The position numbers were made by a program, and so were the translations under genes. 64,000 bases of DNA from Curtobacterium sp. UNCCL20 (GTDB taxonomy: Bacteria; Actinomycetota; Actinomycetes; Actinomycetales; Microbacteriaceae), in contig NZ_FNKG01000001.1 of the NCBI RefSeq assembly GCF_900101675.1, positions 975,378 to 1,039,377 on the forward strand, written 5' to 3'. Below are positions 43,062-53,434 of this stretch, piece after piece. Position 1 is the stretch's first letter. Every line of letters begins with the position of its first letter. The notes below the pieces were generated by a model. That model was not told where the DNA came from and made no database searches. It saw only the letters and a list, made by a program, of their open reading frames with translations.

Positions 43062-43955
43062 GTGACCCGAACGCCCGAACGCAACGCGCCCGAGTCGCGT
43101 GGACCGAGTGTCTCGCGACGGGTGCGGTGGGGACTGTTGGCTGCTCTGGGGTTCGTGATCGTGCCTTCCGTCTACGCGGCAGCGGTGCTGACGCCGATGG
43201 GGCAGCGGGTCGAGGACGCCGCGCTCGGCGGGGTCCGGGAGTCCGACCTGTTCGGGTCGGACACTGCACTCAACGTCATCTCGGTGCCGGTGATCCTGTT
43301 GCTCGTGGTCGTGATCGCCGCCGTCGCGTTCGCCCGACGTCGGCTCGCGGTGGGGCTCGGGGCGGGTGTGGTGGTGCTCGCGTCGGCCGCCACCTCGACG
43401 CTCGTCAAGCGTATCGCCGAGCGCCCGGAGATCGCTCAGTCGACGACGCCGAACTCGTTCCCCTCCGGACACGCGACGATCGCCCTCGCCGCGTTGTTCG
43501 GCGTGCTCATGGTCACCCCGCGCCGGTTCCGCCCGATCGTGACGCTCCTCGGTGCCGCGTACGCGGTCTTCGTGGCGAACCAGACGGTGGTCTACGGATG
43601 GCACCGGGTCAGCGACATCATCGGTGCGTGCGGCATCGCCCTGTTCTGGCTCGGCCTCGTCCGTGCCGTCGGGCCGCAGGTCGACCGTGCGCAACGGGGT
43701 GACCGCGACGGCCGTCGGGGTCCGCGCCGGGTGGTGAGCGGTGTCCTGCTCGTCGCCACCGGGGTGACGTTCCTGGTCGGCGTGGCCGCGCTCGTCTACG
43801 GGATCGCGGGCGGTGCGCACGACCACGCGGCGATCCTGGTCGCGGGCCGGATGGCGTCGAGCGCGAGCGTGCTGGCAGCGGTGACGATGGTGTGGCTCGC
43901 CGACGACCTGCACCGGGCGCCGCGGACCGACACCGAGGCGATCCCCGCCGCCTGA
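43062..43955 (+). CDS. PAP2-family phosphatase
   Basis: A 297-residue membrane phosphatase of the type 2 phosphatidic acid phosphatase family. The three motifs are KRIAERP, FPSGHAT and GWHRVSDIIG, carrying the catalytic His residues. It likely dephosphorylates a lipid phosphate such as undecaprenyl diphosphate or phosphatidate on the outer membrane face. AGGAGG precedes GTG 43062; an in-frame GTG at 42975 behind TATCGT is a possible longer start. Two additional C-terminal helices follow the PAP2 core. Confidence 0.85.
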   Translation: MTRTPERNAPESRGPSVSRRVRWGLLAALGFVIVPSVYAAAVLTPMGQRVEDAALGGVRESDLFGSDTALNVISVPVILLLVVVIAAVAFARRRLAVGLGAGVVVLASAATSTLVKRIAERPEIAQSTTPNSFPSGHATIALAALFGVLMVTPRRFRPIVTLLGAAYAVFVANQTVVYGWHRVSDIIGACGIALFWLGLVRAVGPQVDRAQRGDRDGRRGPRRVVSGVLLVATGVTFLVGVAALVYGIAGGAHDHAAILVAGRMASSASVLAAVTMVWLADDLHRAPRTDTEAIPAA

Positions 43956-44063
43956 GCGCCGGTCGCGCGGTCACGGACCGGCAACGATGCCGGACGCGAT
44001 CCGCGTTATCCGACTACCGTCGTGGACGTCGGCGACCGAGGGGGTCGCCGCGGACAGGAACAC

Positions 44064-46391
44064 ATGACGGCGCAGCGGGCCCCGGGGGCGGAGCGAGCAC
44101 CGCGTCGGCTGGTGGCCGCCGGGCTCGGGCTGCTGCTGGTCGCCGCAGCCGTCCTGGTGCCCGCGTCCTCGGCGTCCGCGATGACCCAGGTGGGTGCGGT
44201 GCCGAGCGGGACGCCCGGCAGCTCCGTCCAGGCCGTCGTGCAGAACCAGGGCGGCGGCACCGGCACGTGGACCATCACCGCCCCGCCCGGCACGGCGATC
44301 ACCGCAGGGCAGTCGGTCCCGGCTCCGGGGCTCGGCCAGTTCACGTGCACCCCGGTGAACGGCGGCCAGCAGGCGGCCTGTGGCTTCAGCACGTGGGGCC
44401 CGGGGAACCAGGTCGCGATCAGCCTGACGATCGACCCCACGGCGGCGGCACCCCAGACCGCCACGGGGACGTCCACCATCTCCGGGGTCGAATCCGGCGA
44501 CTACGTCGTGGACATCGTGCCGCCGCCCGCGCCGGTCGCCCCGACCATCACGACCCCGCCCGCCGGGGACGAGTCCATCGCGACGCAGCCGACGATCTCC
44601 GGCACGAAGACGGCCGGCGCTGCGACCACGACCGGCACGACCCTCAGCGCGACGATCGACGGCGACCCGCTGTGCGCCGTCCCCGCGGGCACGGACACCG
44701 CCTGGTCGTGCACGCCGTCAGCCCCGCTCGCCGTCGGCCTCCACACGGTGCGCGCGACGCAGACGGACCGGTTCGGGCAGACCTCGCCTCCGGTGACCAG
44801 CACGTTCACGGTCCTCGCTCCCGCAGGCCTCGAGATCACCCAGGCCGGTGGCGCGCAGCTCTACGCCGGGTTCCCGTCCGTGCGCACCGTGACGATCGCG
44901 AACCGAGGTGCGGGCGAGGCGCGGGGAGTCGTCGTCACCGCGGACCCGGGCGGCCTGCAGGTACCGGTCTGCCAGCTGGACGGCTCGCCGATCGCCTGCG
45001 GCTCGCTCGGCACCGGCGTGGACCTCGGCACGATCGCGCCGGGTTCGGAACGGGTCGTCCGCCTGACGATCGCGGCGCGGGCGGGCACGGCACCGGGGAC
45101 ATCGTTCACGATCGCTGCGCAGGCGTCGTCGTCGACCGCGTCGGTGTCGCCGGTGGACTCGAGCAGCACGGTCACGACCACCGCGCCGGGAGCCCCGGTC
45201 ATCACGACACCCGGCAACCGCTCCTCGACGACTGATCGCACCCCCGAGGTGCGTGGCCGGGGGGTGCTCCCGAACGCCGTCGTCACCGTCCGCCAGGGGG
45301 AGCGGGTCCTCTGCACCACGACCGCGACGCGGGCGACGTCGTTCGCCTGCACGCCGGCCCGGGCGCTGGCAGTCGGACCGGTCACGCTCACGGCGTCCCA
45401 GACGTACGGCGGAGTCGAGTCGGCACGCGCCACGACCACGTTCACCGTCACCGCGCCGACGGTGCGACCGCCCGGAGGCACGGCCCCCGCGCCCGGCAAC
45501 GGTGGCGCCACGGGCGGTGGCGCCGGCGCGGGGGGTGCCCCCGGATCGGGCAGCGGGGCCACCGGTGGCTCGGCGCCGGGGAGCGGAGCAGTCGCAGGCG
45601 GTGCTCCCTCCACGGGTTCCGGCCCGGCGCCGCAGCGACCGTCCCGCTCGGAGGCGCCGGCGGCACCGTCCGCCGGGTCCGGTGGACGCGGACCCGACGG
45701 GAGCGGTTCCGACGGGAGCGGTTCCGGCGGGAGCGGTTCCGGTGGATCCGGAACCGCATCCGGCGCCGCGAACGACGGCCCCCTCCCGATGGCGTTCCGC
45801 TTCGGCGCCCAGCGCATCGTGCCCGGCACGGCCGCGGACATGCGCGGCACGCTCGGCCCGAACACCTCGGGCGCGACGGTCGTCATCACCTTCCAGGCCC
45901 GGATGTCGACCGGCATGGTCTACCGCGACGTCGCCGTCGTCGTGGACGGTGAGCGGCTCGCCTGCACGGTCGCGACGACCACGTTCTCGTGCATGATCCC
46001 GCTCGACCCCGGGCAGCAGGCCGACGTCGACGTGCGGGTCTACGCCGACCCGCTGAACGCGCCGGACACCGCCGTGCAGCAGATCTCCCTCGACTCGAAC
46101 CGGTCCTCGCAGGCGAACGCGATGACCGTGACGACGGCGGCCGCGAAGGGGGCGACCGAGGCGTCGCAGCTCGCGGACCAGATCACGACCTTCTCCGTCA
46201 CCGAGTTCCCCGGTGCGATGGTGCCGCTCCTGGCGATGCTCCTCTTCGCGCTCGCCGCGACCGTCGCGGGTCGCCGCTCCGGGGGCGGCCCCGCCGCCGA
46301 CGCGACCACCTCGCCCACCGGTTCCGGCGCGCCGGGGCCGGGCCGTGCCTCCAGTCCGACAACCGACCCACCGTCCGGGAGCAACCGATGA
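44064..46391 (+). CDS. Large secreted, membrane-anchored Ig-like protein
   Basis: A 775-residue exported protein: signal peptide (about 1-42), a beta-rich domain, two Ig-like modules of the TTPPAGDESIATQPTISGTKTAGA type (about 165-250 and 380-465) around a DUF11-like module, a Gly/Ser/Pro linker of 15-base DNA repeats (about 45695-45750), a second beta domain (about 585-700) and a membrane helix (about 717-737) before a hydrophilic tail. AGGAAC precedes the ATG. The stop overlaps the DUF4436 gene, suggesting a surface complex. Function unknown. Confidence 0.65.
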   Translation: MTAQRAPGAERAPRRLVAAGLGLLLVAAAVLVPASSASAMTQVGAVPSGTPGSSVQAVVQNQGGGTGTWTITAPPGTAITAGQSVPAPGLGQFTCTPVNGGQQAACGFSTWGPGNQVAISLTIDPTAAAPQTATGTSTISGVESGDYVVDIVPPPAPVAPTITTPPAGDESIATQPTISGTKTAGAATTTGTTLSATIDGDPLCAVPAGTDTAWSCTPSAPLAVGLHTVRATQTDRFGQTSPPVTSTFTVLAPAGLEITQAGGAQLYAGFPSVRTVTIANRGAGEARGVVVTADPGGLQVPVCQLDGSPIACGSLGTGVDLGTIAPGSERVVRLTIAARAGTAPGTSFTIAAQASSSTASVSPVDSSSTVTTTAPGAPVITTPGNRSSTTDRTPEVRGRGVLPNAVVTVRQGERVLCTTTATRATSFACTPARALAVGPVTLTASQTYGGVESARATTTFTVTAPTVRPPGGTAPAPGNGGATGGGAGAGGAPGSGSGATGGSAPGSGAVAGGAPSTGSGPAPQRPSRSEAPAAPSAGSGGRGPDGSGSDGSGSGGSGSGGSGTASGAANDGPLPMAFRFGAQRIVPGTAADMRGTLGPNTSGATVVITFQARMSTGMVYRDVAVVVDGERLACTVATTTFSCMIPLDPGQQADVDVRVYADPLNAPDTAVQQISLDSNRSSQANAMTVTTAAAKGATEASQLADQITTFSVTEFPGAMVPLLAMLLFALAATVAGRRSGGGPAADATTSPTGSGAPGPGRASSPTTDPPSGSNR
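45697..45745 (+). repeat. 15-base tandem repeats encoding a Gly-Ser linker
   Basis: Near-identical units of GGGAGCGGTTCCGRC repeated about three times inside the Ig-like protein gene. In-frame copy changes would alter linker length only. Confidence 0.6.
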
Positions 46392-47311
46392 CGCAGACCA
46401 CCGACGTGCCCGCCCAGAAGCGCACCCGCCGGAACCCGGCCCCGATCATCCTGCTCGTGGCCGTCGTGCTGCTGGCCGTGTACTACGTGGTGATCGGACT
46501 CTCCGGGGCGCTGAAGACCACCACGGCGGTCCCGGTGAGCGGGTCGAACAGTGCGACCGGCAACTTCATGACCCTCCGGATGAGCGTGCAGGACGTCGAC
46601 CTGTCGAACCGGGTGCTGCAGGCCAACGTCCTGCCGATCCCGCACGGGTCGTTCGAGGGTGCGAAGGCCGGTGAGATCTCGAAGCCGCTCCGCATCGAGG
46701 TCTCGAGCGGCGGCGTGACCACGAGCGTCGTCACGTTCCCCGGCCAGTCCGTCGTGGACGCGACCTCGTTGACGTTGACCCTCGACCGTGGCGACACCTC
46801 GTACCCGTTCGACCAGCCGTTCGCGAACTTCCAGTTGAGCGTGCAGAACGACGACTCCGGCGACGCCGTGCCGTTCGAGGTCGACATGACGAACTCGGCA
46901 CGGCCGTGGGTCATGAACGCGGTGCGGAGCGCGGGGGAGCAGCAGGACGGCCGGACCCTGGTGCCGATGCAGATCGACGGGCACCGCGACGGTCTCAGCG
47001 TCGTGATCGTGTCGTTCTACATCCTCGCGATCCTGTTCACGACCCTGATGGCGGTCGTCACGATCGGCAGTGCGATCCTCCGCCGGAAGCTCGAGTTCGC
47101 GAACGTCATCTGGTTGAGCGCGACCCTGCTGTCGTTCCCGGCACTGCGGTCCGCGATGCCGGGTGCCCCGCCGATCGGCACGACGCTCGACTTCGTGTTC
47201 CTGTTCCCCTGTCTGGCGCTCGTGGCGATCATGTTCGTGTGGACGGGCGCGTACCTGCTCTGGCGCGAGTCGGGCGTGCTGCGGAACCGGGTGCTCGAGG
47301 ACGACGCCTGA
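46388..47311 (+). CDS. DUF4436-type membrane protein
   Basis: A 307-residue protein: N-terminal helix (about 18-38), an extracellular beta-rich domain with TYPFDQP-like SYPFDQPFANFQLSV, and three C-terminal helices (about 215-295). This order is typical of DUF4436 proteins of actinobacteria, whose role is unknown. The ATG at 46388 overlaps the stop of the Ig-like protein, so the two are made together and may form an envelope complex. Confidence 0.75.
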   Translation: MTQTTDVPAQKRTRRNPAPIILLVAVVLLAVYYVVIGLSGALKTTTAVPVSGSNSATGNFMTLRMSVQDVDLSNRVLQANVLPIPHGSFEGAKAGEISKPLRIEVSSGGVTTSVVTFPGQSVVDATSLTLTLDRGDTSYPFDQPFANFQLSVQNDDSGDAVPFEVDMTNSARPWVMNAVRSAGEQQDGRTLVPMQIDGHRDGLSVVIVSFYILAILFTTLMAVVTIGSAILRRKLEFANVIWLSATLLSFPALRSAMPGAPPIGTTLDFVFLFPCLALVAIMFVWTGAYLLWRESGVLRNRVLEDDA

Positions 47312-47365
47312 GGCGACCGGGCCGCCGCCGCGGCCCCGCACTGGCGGGAATGCCTGCGCCTGCGC

Positions 47366-47401
47366 TACGTTGTACCCAGCAAGTCGATGCAAACGCATCG
47401 A
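47366..47401 (+). promoter_or_regulatory. Promoter and palindromic operator of the LLM monooxygenase
   Basis: TACGTT (47366-47371) is a good -10 box. TCGATGCAAACGCATCGA (47384-47401), with perfect 7-base arms, lies a few bases past the expected start site, where a LacI- or MarR-type repressor would block initiation. The regulator is not encoded next to it. Confidence 0.55.
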
Positions 47402-47438
47402 AATGCTCGACAACACAGCTAGCCAGGAGGCGGGCACC

Positions 47439-48578
47439 ATGCAGTTCGGTATCTTCACCGTCAGCGACGTCACGACGGACCCCACGACCGGCACCTCGCC
47501 GGACGACACCACACGTGTCCGGGACATCCTGACGATCGCCGAGCACGCCGACCAGGCCGGCCTCGACGTCTTCGCCACCGGCGAGCACCACAACCCGCCG
47601 TTCGTCGCGTCCAGCCCGACGACGATGCTCGCGTACCTCGCCGCGAAGACGAAGGACATCACGCTGTCCACGTCGACGACCCTCATCACCACGAACGACC
47701 CGGTGCGCATCGCCGAGGAGTACGCGATGCTCCAGGTGATCTCCGACGGCCGGATGGACCTCATGATGGGCCGCGGCAACACCGGCCCGGTCTACCCGTG
47801 GTTCGGGCAGGACATCCGCCAGGGCGTCAACCTCGCGATCGAGAACTACGCGCTCGTCCGCCAGCTCTGGGAGAACGACGTCGTGAACTGGCAGGGCAAG
47901 TTCCGCACGCCGCTGCAGGGCTTCACCTCGACCCCGCGTCCGCTCGACGGCGTGCCGCCCTTCGTGTGGCACGGCTCGATCCGCACGCCGGAGATCGCCG
48001 AGCAGGCCGCGTACTACGGTGACGGCTTCTTCCACAACAACATCTTCTGGCCGATCCAGCACACCGAGCAGATGGTCGGGCTGTACCGCCAGCGGTTCGA
48101 GCACTACGGCCACGGTGCGGCGAACCAGGCGATCGTCGGCCTCGGCGGACAGTTCTTCGCGCGGAAGAACTCGCAGGACGCGATCGACGAGTTCCGTCCG
48201 TACTTCGACAACGCCCCGGTCTACGGCCACGGGCCGTCGATGGAGGACTTCACGGAGCAGACCCCGCTCACGGTCGGGTCGCCCCAGCAGGTCATCGACC
48301 GGTACGCCGCGATGAAGGACCACGTCGGGCACTACCAGCGCCAGCTGTTCCTCATCGACCACGCGGGGCTGCCGCTCAAGACGGTGCTCGAGCAGATCGA
48401 CATCCTCGCTGAGGACATCGTGCCGGAGCTCCGGAAGATCAACGACGAGGGACGTCCGGCCGACGTGCCGTCCGACCCGCCGTCGCACGCCTCGCGCCTG
48501 GCCGCGGCGATGGCCGCCGGCACGGTGGGCAGCGACCACGTCGCCGCCGAGGACGAGTGGACGGGCGCGTCCGTCTGA
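47439..48578 (+). CDS. LLM-class flavin-dependent monooxygenase
   Basis: A 379-residue luciferase-like TIM-barrel enzyme (MQFGIFTVSDVT start, GLDVFATGEHHNPPFVASSP, STSTTLITTNDPVRIAEEYAMLQVISDGRMDLMMGRGNTGP). It uses reduced flavin and oxygen; the oxidised substrate is unknown. AGGAGGCGGG precedes the ATG. Expression is probably repressed at the palindrome 40 bases upstream. A perfect palindromic terminator follows. Confidence 0.85.
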   Translation: MQFGIFTVSDVTTDPTTGTSPDDTTRVRDILTIAEHADQAGLDVFATGEHHNPPFVASSPTTMLAYLAAKTKDITLSTSTTLITTNDPVRIAEEYAMLQVISDGRMDLMMGRGNTGPVYPWFGQDIRQGVNLAIENYALVRQLWENDVVNWQGKFRTPLQGFTSTPRPLDGVPPFVWHGSIRTPEIAEQAAYYGDGFFHNNIFWPIQHTEQMVGLYRQRFEHYGHGAANQAIVGLGGQFFARKNSQDAIDEFRPYFDNAPVYGHGPSMEDFTEQTPLTVGSPQQVIDRYAAMKDHVGHYQRQLFLIDHAGLPLKTVLEQIDILAEDIVPELRKINDEGRPADVPSDPPSHASRLAAAMAAGTVGSDHVAAEDEWTGASV

Positions 48579-48596
48579 TCGCGCACGTCACCACCT

Positions 48597-48644
48597 GACG
48601 GCCGGGAGGCGCGGTGCCAGCTGGCACCGCGCCTCCCGGCCGTC
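48597..48644. terminator. Perfect 48-base palindromic terminator, GGAGGCGCG family
   Basis: Two perfect 22-base arms (48597-48618 and 48623-48644) around AGCT, the same length and centre as the element at 31514 and differing from it mainly in GCGCGG versus CACGG. It lies between convergent genes and is probably bidirectional. Confidence 0.8.
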
Positions 48645-48696
48645 TCGGCGTGCGTTCTCGGGCCCGCCCTGCGACGGACGTGCCCGAGTCTCGGGT

Positions 48697-49095
48697 TCAG
48701 CGACCGATCTCGCGCGTTGCGGCGCGAGGAGTGTCGCCCAGGCCGAGTCTCGAGCGGCGCCGAAGCGTGTCGGCGGGGCGGGCCGGCGCGAGCTTGAGGC
48801 CGACCACGCAGCCGACGATCCCGGCGATGAAGAGCACACGCAGTGCCGTCACCGGTTCGGCCCCCGTCGCCATGCCCCAGAGCACCGTGAGCGCCGCACC
48901 GGTACCGGTCCACACCGCGTACGCCGTGCTGATCGGGATGTGCTTCAGGACGTAGCCGAACGCGCCGAGGCTCACGGCGATGGTGATCGCGAAGACGATC
49001 GTCGGTCGGAGCTCGGTGAAGCCGTCACTCTCGCCGAGGGCGGTGGCCCAGACGGTCTCGAGCGTGGCGCTGACGAACAGGACGATCCACGCCAC
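48697..49095 (-). CDS. SMR-family multidrug efflux subunit, second of pair
   Basis: A 132-residue small multidrug resistance protein: four helices with the membrane-embedded Glu in LETVWATALG and SAYAVWTG-like STAYAVWTGTGAALTV. A hydrophilic C-terminal tail of about 25 residues is longer than usual. Its GTG start is one base after the stop of the first SMR gene. Paired SMR proteins usually form antiparallel heterodimers exporting quaternary ammonium or guanidinium-type compounds. Confidence 0.85.
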   Translation of the reverse strand: MAWIVLFVSATLETVWATALGESDGFTELRPTIVFAITIAVSLGAFGYVLKHIPISTAYAVWTGTGAALTVLWGMATGAEPVTALRVLFIAGIVGCVVGLKLAPARPADTLRRRSRLGLGDTPRAATREIGR

Positions 49096-49096
49096 G

Positions 49097-49411
49097 TCAG
49101 CTCACCACCTTGAGGCCGACGACGCAGGCGACGAGGCCGAAGACCAGGGCGAGCCGGGCGAACGAGGCCGCCTCCTGCTTCCGGAGGACCGCGACGACGA
49201 CCGTCAGCGATGCACCGATGCCGACCCACACCGCGTACGCCGTGCCGACCGGGATCTCCCGCATGGCGAGCGCGAGCCCGACCATGCTGAGCGCCATGCC
49301 CACGACGAACACGATCGTCGGGACGATCTTCTTGAAACCGTTCGACGCGCCCAGTGCGGTGGCCCACACCGCTTCGAGCACGCCGGACAGGACGAGGATG
49401 CCCCACGCCAT
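49097..49411 (-). CDS. SMR-family multidrug efflux subunit, first of pair
   Basis: A 104-residue SMR protein of standard length with the essential Glu in GVLEAVWATALGASNGF and GTAYAVWVGIGASLTVV. It heads the two-gene pump operon and is divergent from a TetR gene across two copies of an operator. The ATG 49411 gives the canonical MAWGILVLSG start. Likely proton-coupled export of cationic compounds; the inducer is unknown. Confidence 0.88.
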   Translation of the reverse strand: MAWGILVLSGVLEAVWATALGASNGFKKIVPTIVFVVGMALSMVGLALAMREIPVGTAYAVWVGIGASLTVVVAVLRKQEAASFARLALVFGLVACVVGLKVVS

Positions 49412-49432
49412 GACGATGTCCTTCCGTTGCGG

Positions 49433-49492
49433 TTGTCGTACGACTGTGCGACAACAACGACGGTAGCACGAACTCGTACGACTGTGCGAGTA
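49433..49492. promoter_or_regulatory. Two TetR operator copies in the SMR/TetR divergent promoter
   Basis: TCGTACGACTGTGCGA occurs twice, framed as TTGTCG...CGACAA (49433-49454) and ACTCG...CGAGT (49472-49491). Each is an imperfect dyad of 20-22 bases; the second ends nine bases before the tetR start. Spacing between copies is 38 bases. This fits repression of both directions by the TetR protein. Confidence 0.75.
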
Positions 49493-49499
49493 TGAGCGC

Positions 49500-50078
49500 G
49501 TGGCCAGGAGCATCGACCTCGAGGAACGCCGCCGCACGGTGTCGGCGGCAGCGGCGCGGGTCCTCGCCCAGGACGGTCTCGGCGCGTTGAGCGTGCGGAA
49601 CGTCGCCGCCGCGGCCGGGCTGCCGCCGAGCACCGTGCGCTACGTGTTCCCGACGCAGGCGAGCATGCGCGAGCACACCATCACCGCGGTGTTCGCGCGG
49701 ACGCGGGCGCGCATCGACGCGCTCCCCGCGGACCTGCCGCCGCGGGAGCGGGTGCACCGCCTCGTGCTCGAGCTCCTGCCGCTCGACGAGGAGCGCGTCA
49801 TCGAGCTCGACGTCTACCTCGCGCTCGGGAACGCCGCGCTCACCGACGCGGAACTCCGGCCGGCCCTCGACCGGGTCGTCGACGAGATGCGCGAGTGGAG
49901 CGAAGGGATCCTGCAGCTGCTCGGCGTCCCCGAGGACGACCGCGAGTACGAGGCGCGCCGGCTGCACGCGCTCATCGACGGCCTCGCGATGCAGATCGTG
50001 CGGCTGGCGCCGGGGGAGTCCGGCGACTGGGCGATCGACGTGCTCGACCGCCACCTCGACGAGATCGCGCGGGCCTGA
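49500..50078 (+). CDS. TetR-family repressor of the SMR pump
   Basis: A 192-residue TetR protein: helix-turn-helix at about residues 25-55 (LSVRNVAAAAGLPPSTVRYVFPT) and an all-helical ligand domain. It is divergent from the SMR pair and two operator copies lie between, so it probably represses pump and itself until a substrate binds. The GTG start sits immediately after the second operator; the transcript would have almost no leader. Confidence 0.85.
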   Translation: MARSIDLEERRRTVSAAAARVLAQDGLGALSVRNVAAAAGLPPSTVRYVFPTQASMREHTITAVFARTRARIDALPADLPPRERVHRLVLELLPLDEERVIELDVYLALGNAALTDAELRPALDRVVDEMREWSEGILQLLGVPEDDREYEARRLHALIDGLAMQIVRLAPGESGDWAIDVLDRHLDEIARA

Positions 50079-50174
50079 CCGACCCGTGGGCCCGTCACCG
50101 CCGGGCGTGCCCGTGTTCCCGACACCGCCGGGCGTGCGGCCGAGCCGGCGACGTCCGTCGCCTATCCTTGCCCG

Positions 50175-51171
50175 GTGACGACGACCACGCCGCCGCAGCG
50201 AACACGTGCCGGCACCGGCCCCGGCCTCGTGCTGGCCGCGGTCGTCGTGCTGCTCGGCGTTCGTCTGCTGTCCCCGAGCGTGGGAGCAGCGGGCCTGCCG
50301 AACGTCGTGCAGGACTTCCTGACGCTCGCGATCAGCGTGGTCGTCGAGTCCCTGCCGTTCGTGGTCCTCGGCATCGTGCTCTCGATCGTCGTCGAGGTGT
50401 GGGTGCCGGTCGGCGCGCTCGAGCGGGTGCTGCCCGAGCGGCCGGTGCCGCGTCGCGCCGTCATCTCGCTGATCGGCATGCTCTTCCCGGTGTGCGAGTG
50501 CGGGAACGTGCCGCTCGCCCGCGGCCTCATGATGCGCGGGTTCACCCCGGCCGAGGCGGTCACGTTCCTCGTCGCCGCGCCGATCCTCAACCCCCTCGTG
50601 ATCATCAGCACAGCGCAGGCGTTCGGCTGGTCCGGCTGGATCCTGCCCGTCCGCATCGTCGGCGGGTTCGTCATCGCGAACCTCGTCGGCTGGATCGTGG
50701 CGGCGCACCGACGCCCGGCCGAGCTGCTCCTGCCCGCGTTCGAGGCCCGGTGCCGTGCGGCGGTCGGCGCCCCGCGGGCCCGGAACCGCTGGCGGGAGAG
50801 CGCTGCACAGTTCGGCGGGGAGACCGCCACGATGATGCCTGCCCTGTTCGTCGGTGCCGGACTCGCCGCCGCGATCCAGGTCGCCGTGCCCCGCTCCACG
50901 CTCGTGGCGATCGGCGCGAACCCGGTGCTCTCGGTCGCCGCGATGATGCTCCTCGCGATGACGGTGTCGCTCTGCTCGAACGTCGACGCCTTCTTCGCGC
51001 TGTCCTTCGCGTCGACGTTCCTCCCGGGGTCGATCACGGCGTTCCTCATCATCGGGCCGATCATCGACGTGAAGATGATCGCGCTCCTCCGCACGACCTT
51101 CCGCGCACGCTTCCTGGTGCTCCTCGCGGTCGTCTGCGTCCTGTTCGCCGGAACCGTCGGGTTGGTGATGA

Positions 51172-51185
<14 letters not shown>
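50175..51185 (+). CDS. ArsP/UPF0718-family permease
   Basis: A 336-residue permease of PF03773 with about eight helices; PVCECGNVPLARGLMMRGFTPAEAVTFLVAAPILNPLVI is the family signature with its CxCG. Family members include ArsP arsenical exporters and Bacillus YcgR. Here the partner is a TIGR03943 protein, as in the YcgR-YcgQ pair. TATCCT lies six bases before the GTG, so it is probably leaderless. Substrate unknown; a metal or metalloid is plausible. Confidence 0.8.
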
Positions 51186-52024
<839 letters not shown>

Positions 52025-52035
<11 letters not shown>

Positions 52036-53425
52036 GCTGCGGCCACGCCCCCGCGACCGGTTCCGGCGACGGCTCGTCGCGACGATCACCGTGTTCGTGG
52101 TCGTCGGGGCGCTCGCCGCTGTCGTCGGTTCCCAGCAGGGACCTCGGCTGCGCGACGTCTCCTACGACGCCAGCGGCCTGGTCTCCCGCCCTGCCCAGCG
52201 CGTCATCCTCACCGCGAACCAGGCGCTCCAGAAGGTGGACGCCGCCGACGTCAGGGTCACGCCGGCAGCGGCGCACACCGTGACCTCGAGCGGCAACACC
52301 ATCGCGGTCGAGTTCGCCGGCCCGCTGGCGTACGACCGCGACTACACCGTGTCCGTCTCGGGGGTCCGCGCGCCGGGGCAGCGCGCGACGTCGGAGCTCA
52401 CCGCCTCGATCCGGACCGGCAGCACCGACGTGCTCGCCCTCGTCCCCGGGTCCGACGGTGGGAAGGACCGCGTCGTCAGGCGCTCGCTCGACGCCGAGGG
52501 TGCCGAGACCGTGTACCAGGCGAGCGGGGTGTCGGAGTACGCCCGCCTCGGTCGGTCGCTGGTCGTCGTGAGCGGCACCGACGCCGGATCGTCGGTCGAC
52601 ATCGTGCCGCTCGCCGGCGGCGTGCAGGACCCGGACGCCCCGGTCGAGCACCTCACCCTGCCGACGTCCCGCGGCCGGGTGACCGCGTTGCACGTGGCGG
52701 ACGACGGTGCCTCGTTCGGGTTCGAGTACGCCGACACGTCGACCGGGCAGGCCCGGAACGTCGGGCTGTACGTCGTCGACATGACCGGCACCCACCTGCC
52801 GACCGCGATCGACGCGAGCGGGAAGGCCGTCGTCGGGGCCGAGCCCATGAGCGTCGGCCAGTGGGCGTACGTCCCCCGCACCGAGAGCGCCCTCGTCCGG
52901 ACCGGCAGCGACGACCTCGTGCTCGTCGACATGAGCGGCCGGACCCCCGCCGTCCGCCTCGGCAGCGCCACGTACCTGCACGGCTTCGTCGGCACCGGCA
53001 CCACCGCGGTGGTCGAGACGGGCACCGGCATCGTGCGGCTCGACCTGACGGACGGGAAGCGCACCGCGCTGCAGGCACCCGCCGGCAGCACCGACGCCGC
53101 CTACCTCGGGCGGATCGCACAGCTGACGGACAGCACCTACCTGCGCGTGGTGGGGGACGTGCGGTCGGACGGGACCATCTCGGCACGGATCGTGCGGGTC
53201 GAGGGGAGCCGCGCCTCCAGGCTGCCGGTGTCCCTCCCCGACGACGCGAGCGTGACGGCGGTCTGCCCGTCGCCGAACGGCCAGTTCGTGGCCGTGGCGA
53301 CGAAGTCGGCGTCGGGCGGACTCGTGAGCATCGTCGACGCGTCCTCCGGGGCGCTCCAGGCGAGCATCGCCGCCGGGTCGGTCGACTGGTGCGGTGCGCT
53401 GCCCTCGGGCGACGAGGTCGGGTAG
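52025..53425 (+). CDS. Secreted or anchored beta-propeller-like protein
   Basis: A 466-residue protein with one N-terminal helix (about 15-38), a short Ig-like segment (about 50-130, TPAAAHTVTSSGNTIAVEF) and a series of repeated beta-rich units (about 135-460) of the RVTALHVADDGASFGFEY and VTAVCPSPNGQFVAVATK kind that suggest a propeller. It overlaps the TIGR03943 gene by 11 bases. Unknown function; it may be the external part of the permease system. A repeat-family half-site lies in it at 53210-53220. Confidence 0.6.
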
Positions 53426-53434
53426 ACAGGCCGC

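Noticed and set aside
42791..43084. N-terminal extension of the DUF4383 protein with a hydrophobic start
   Set aside because: It would overlap the start of the divergent PAP2 gene, while GTG 42790 has a strong GAGGAGG site and gives the family's usual length.
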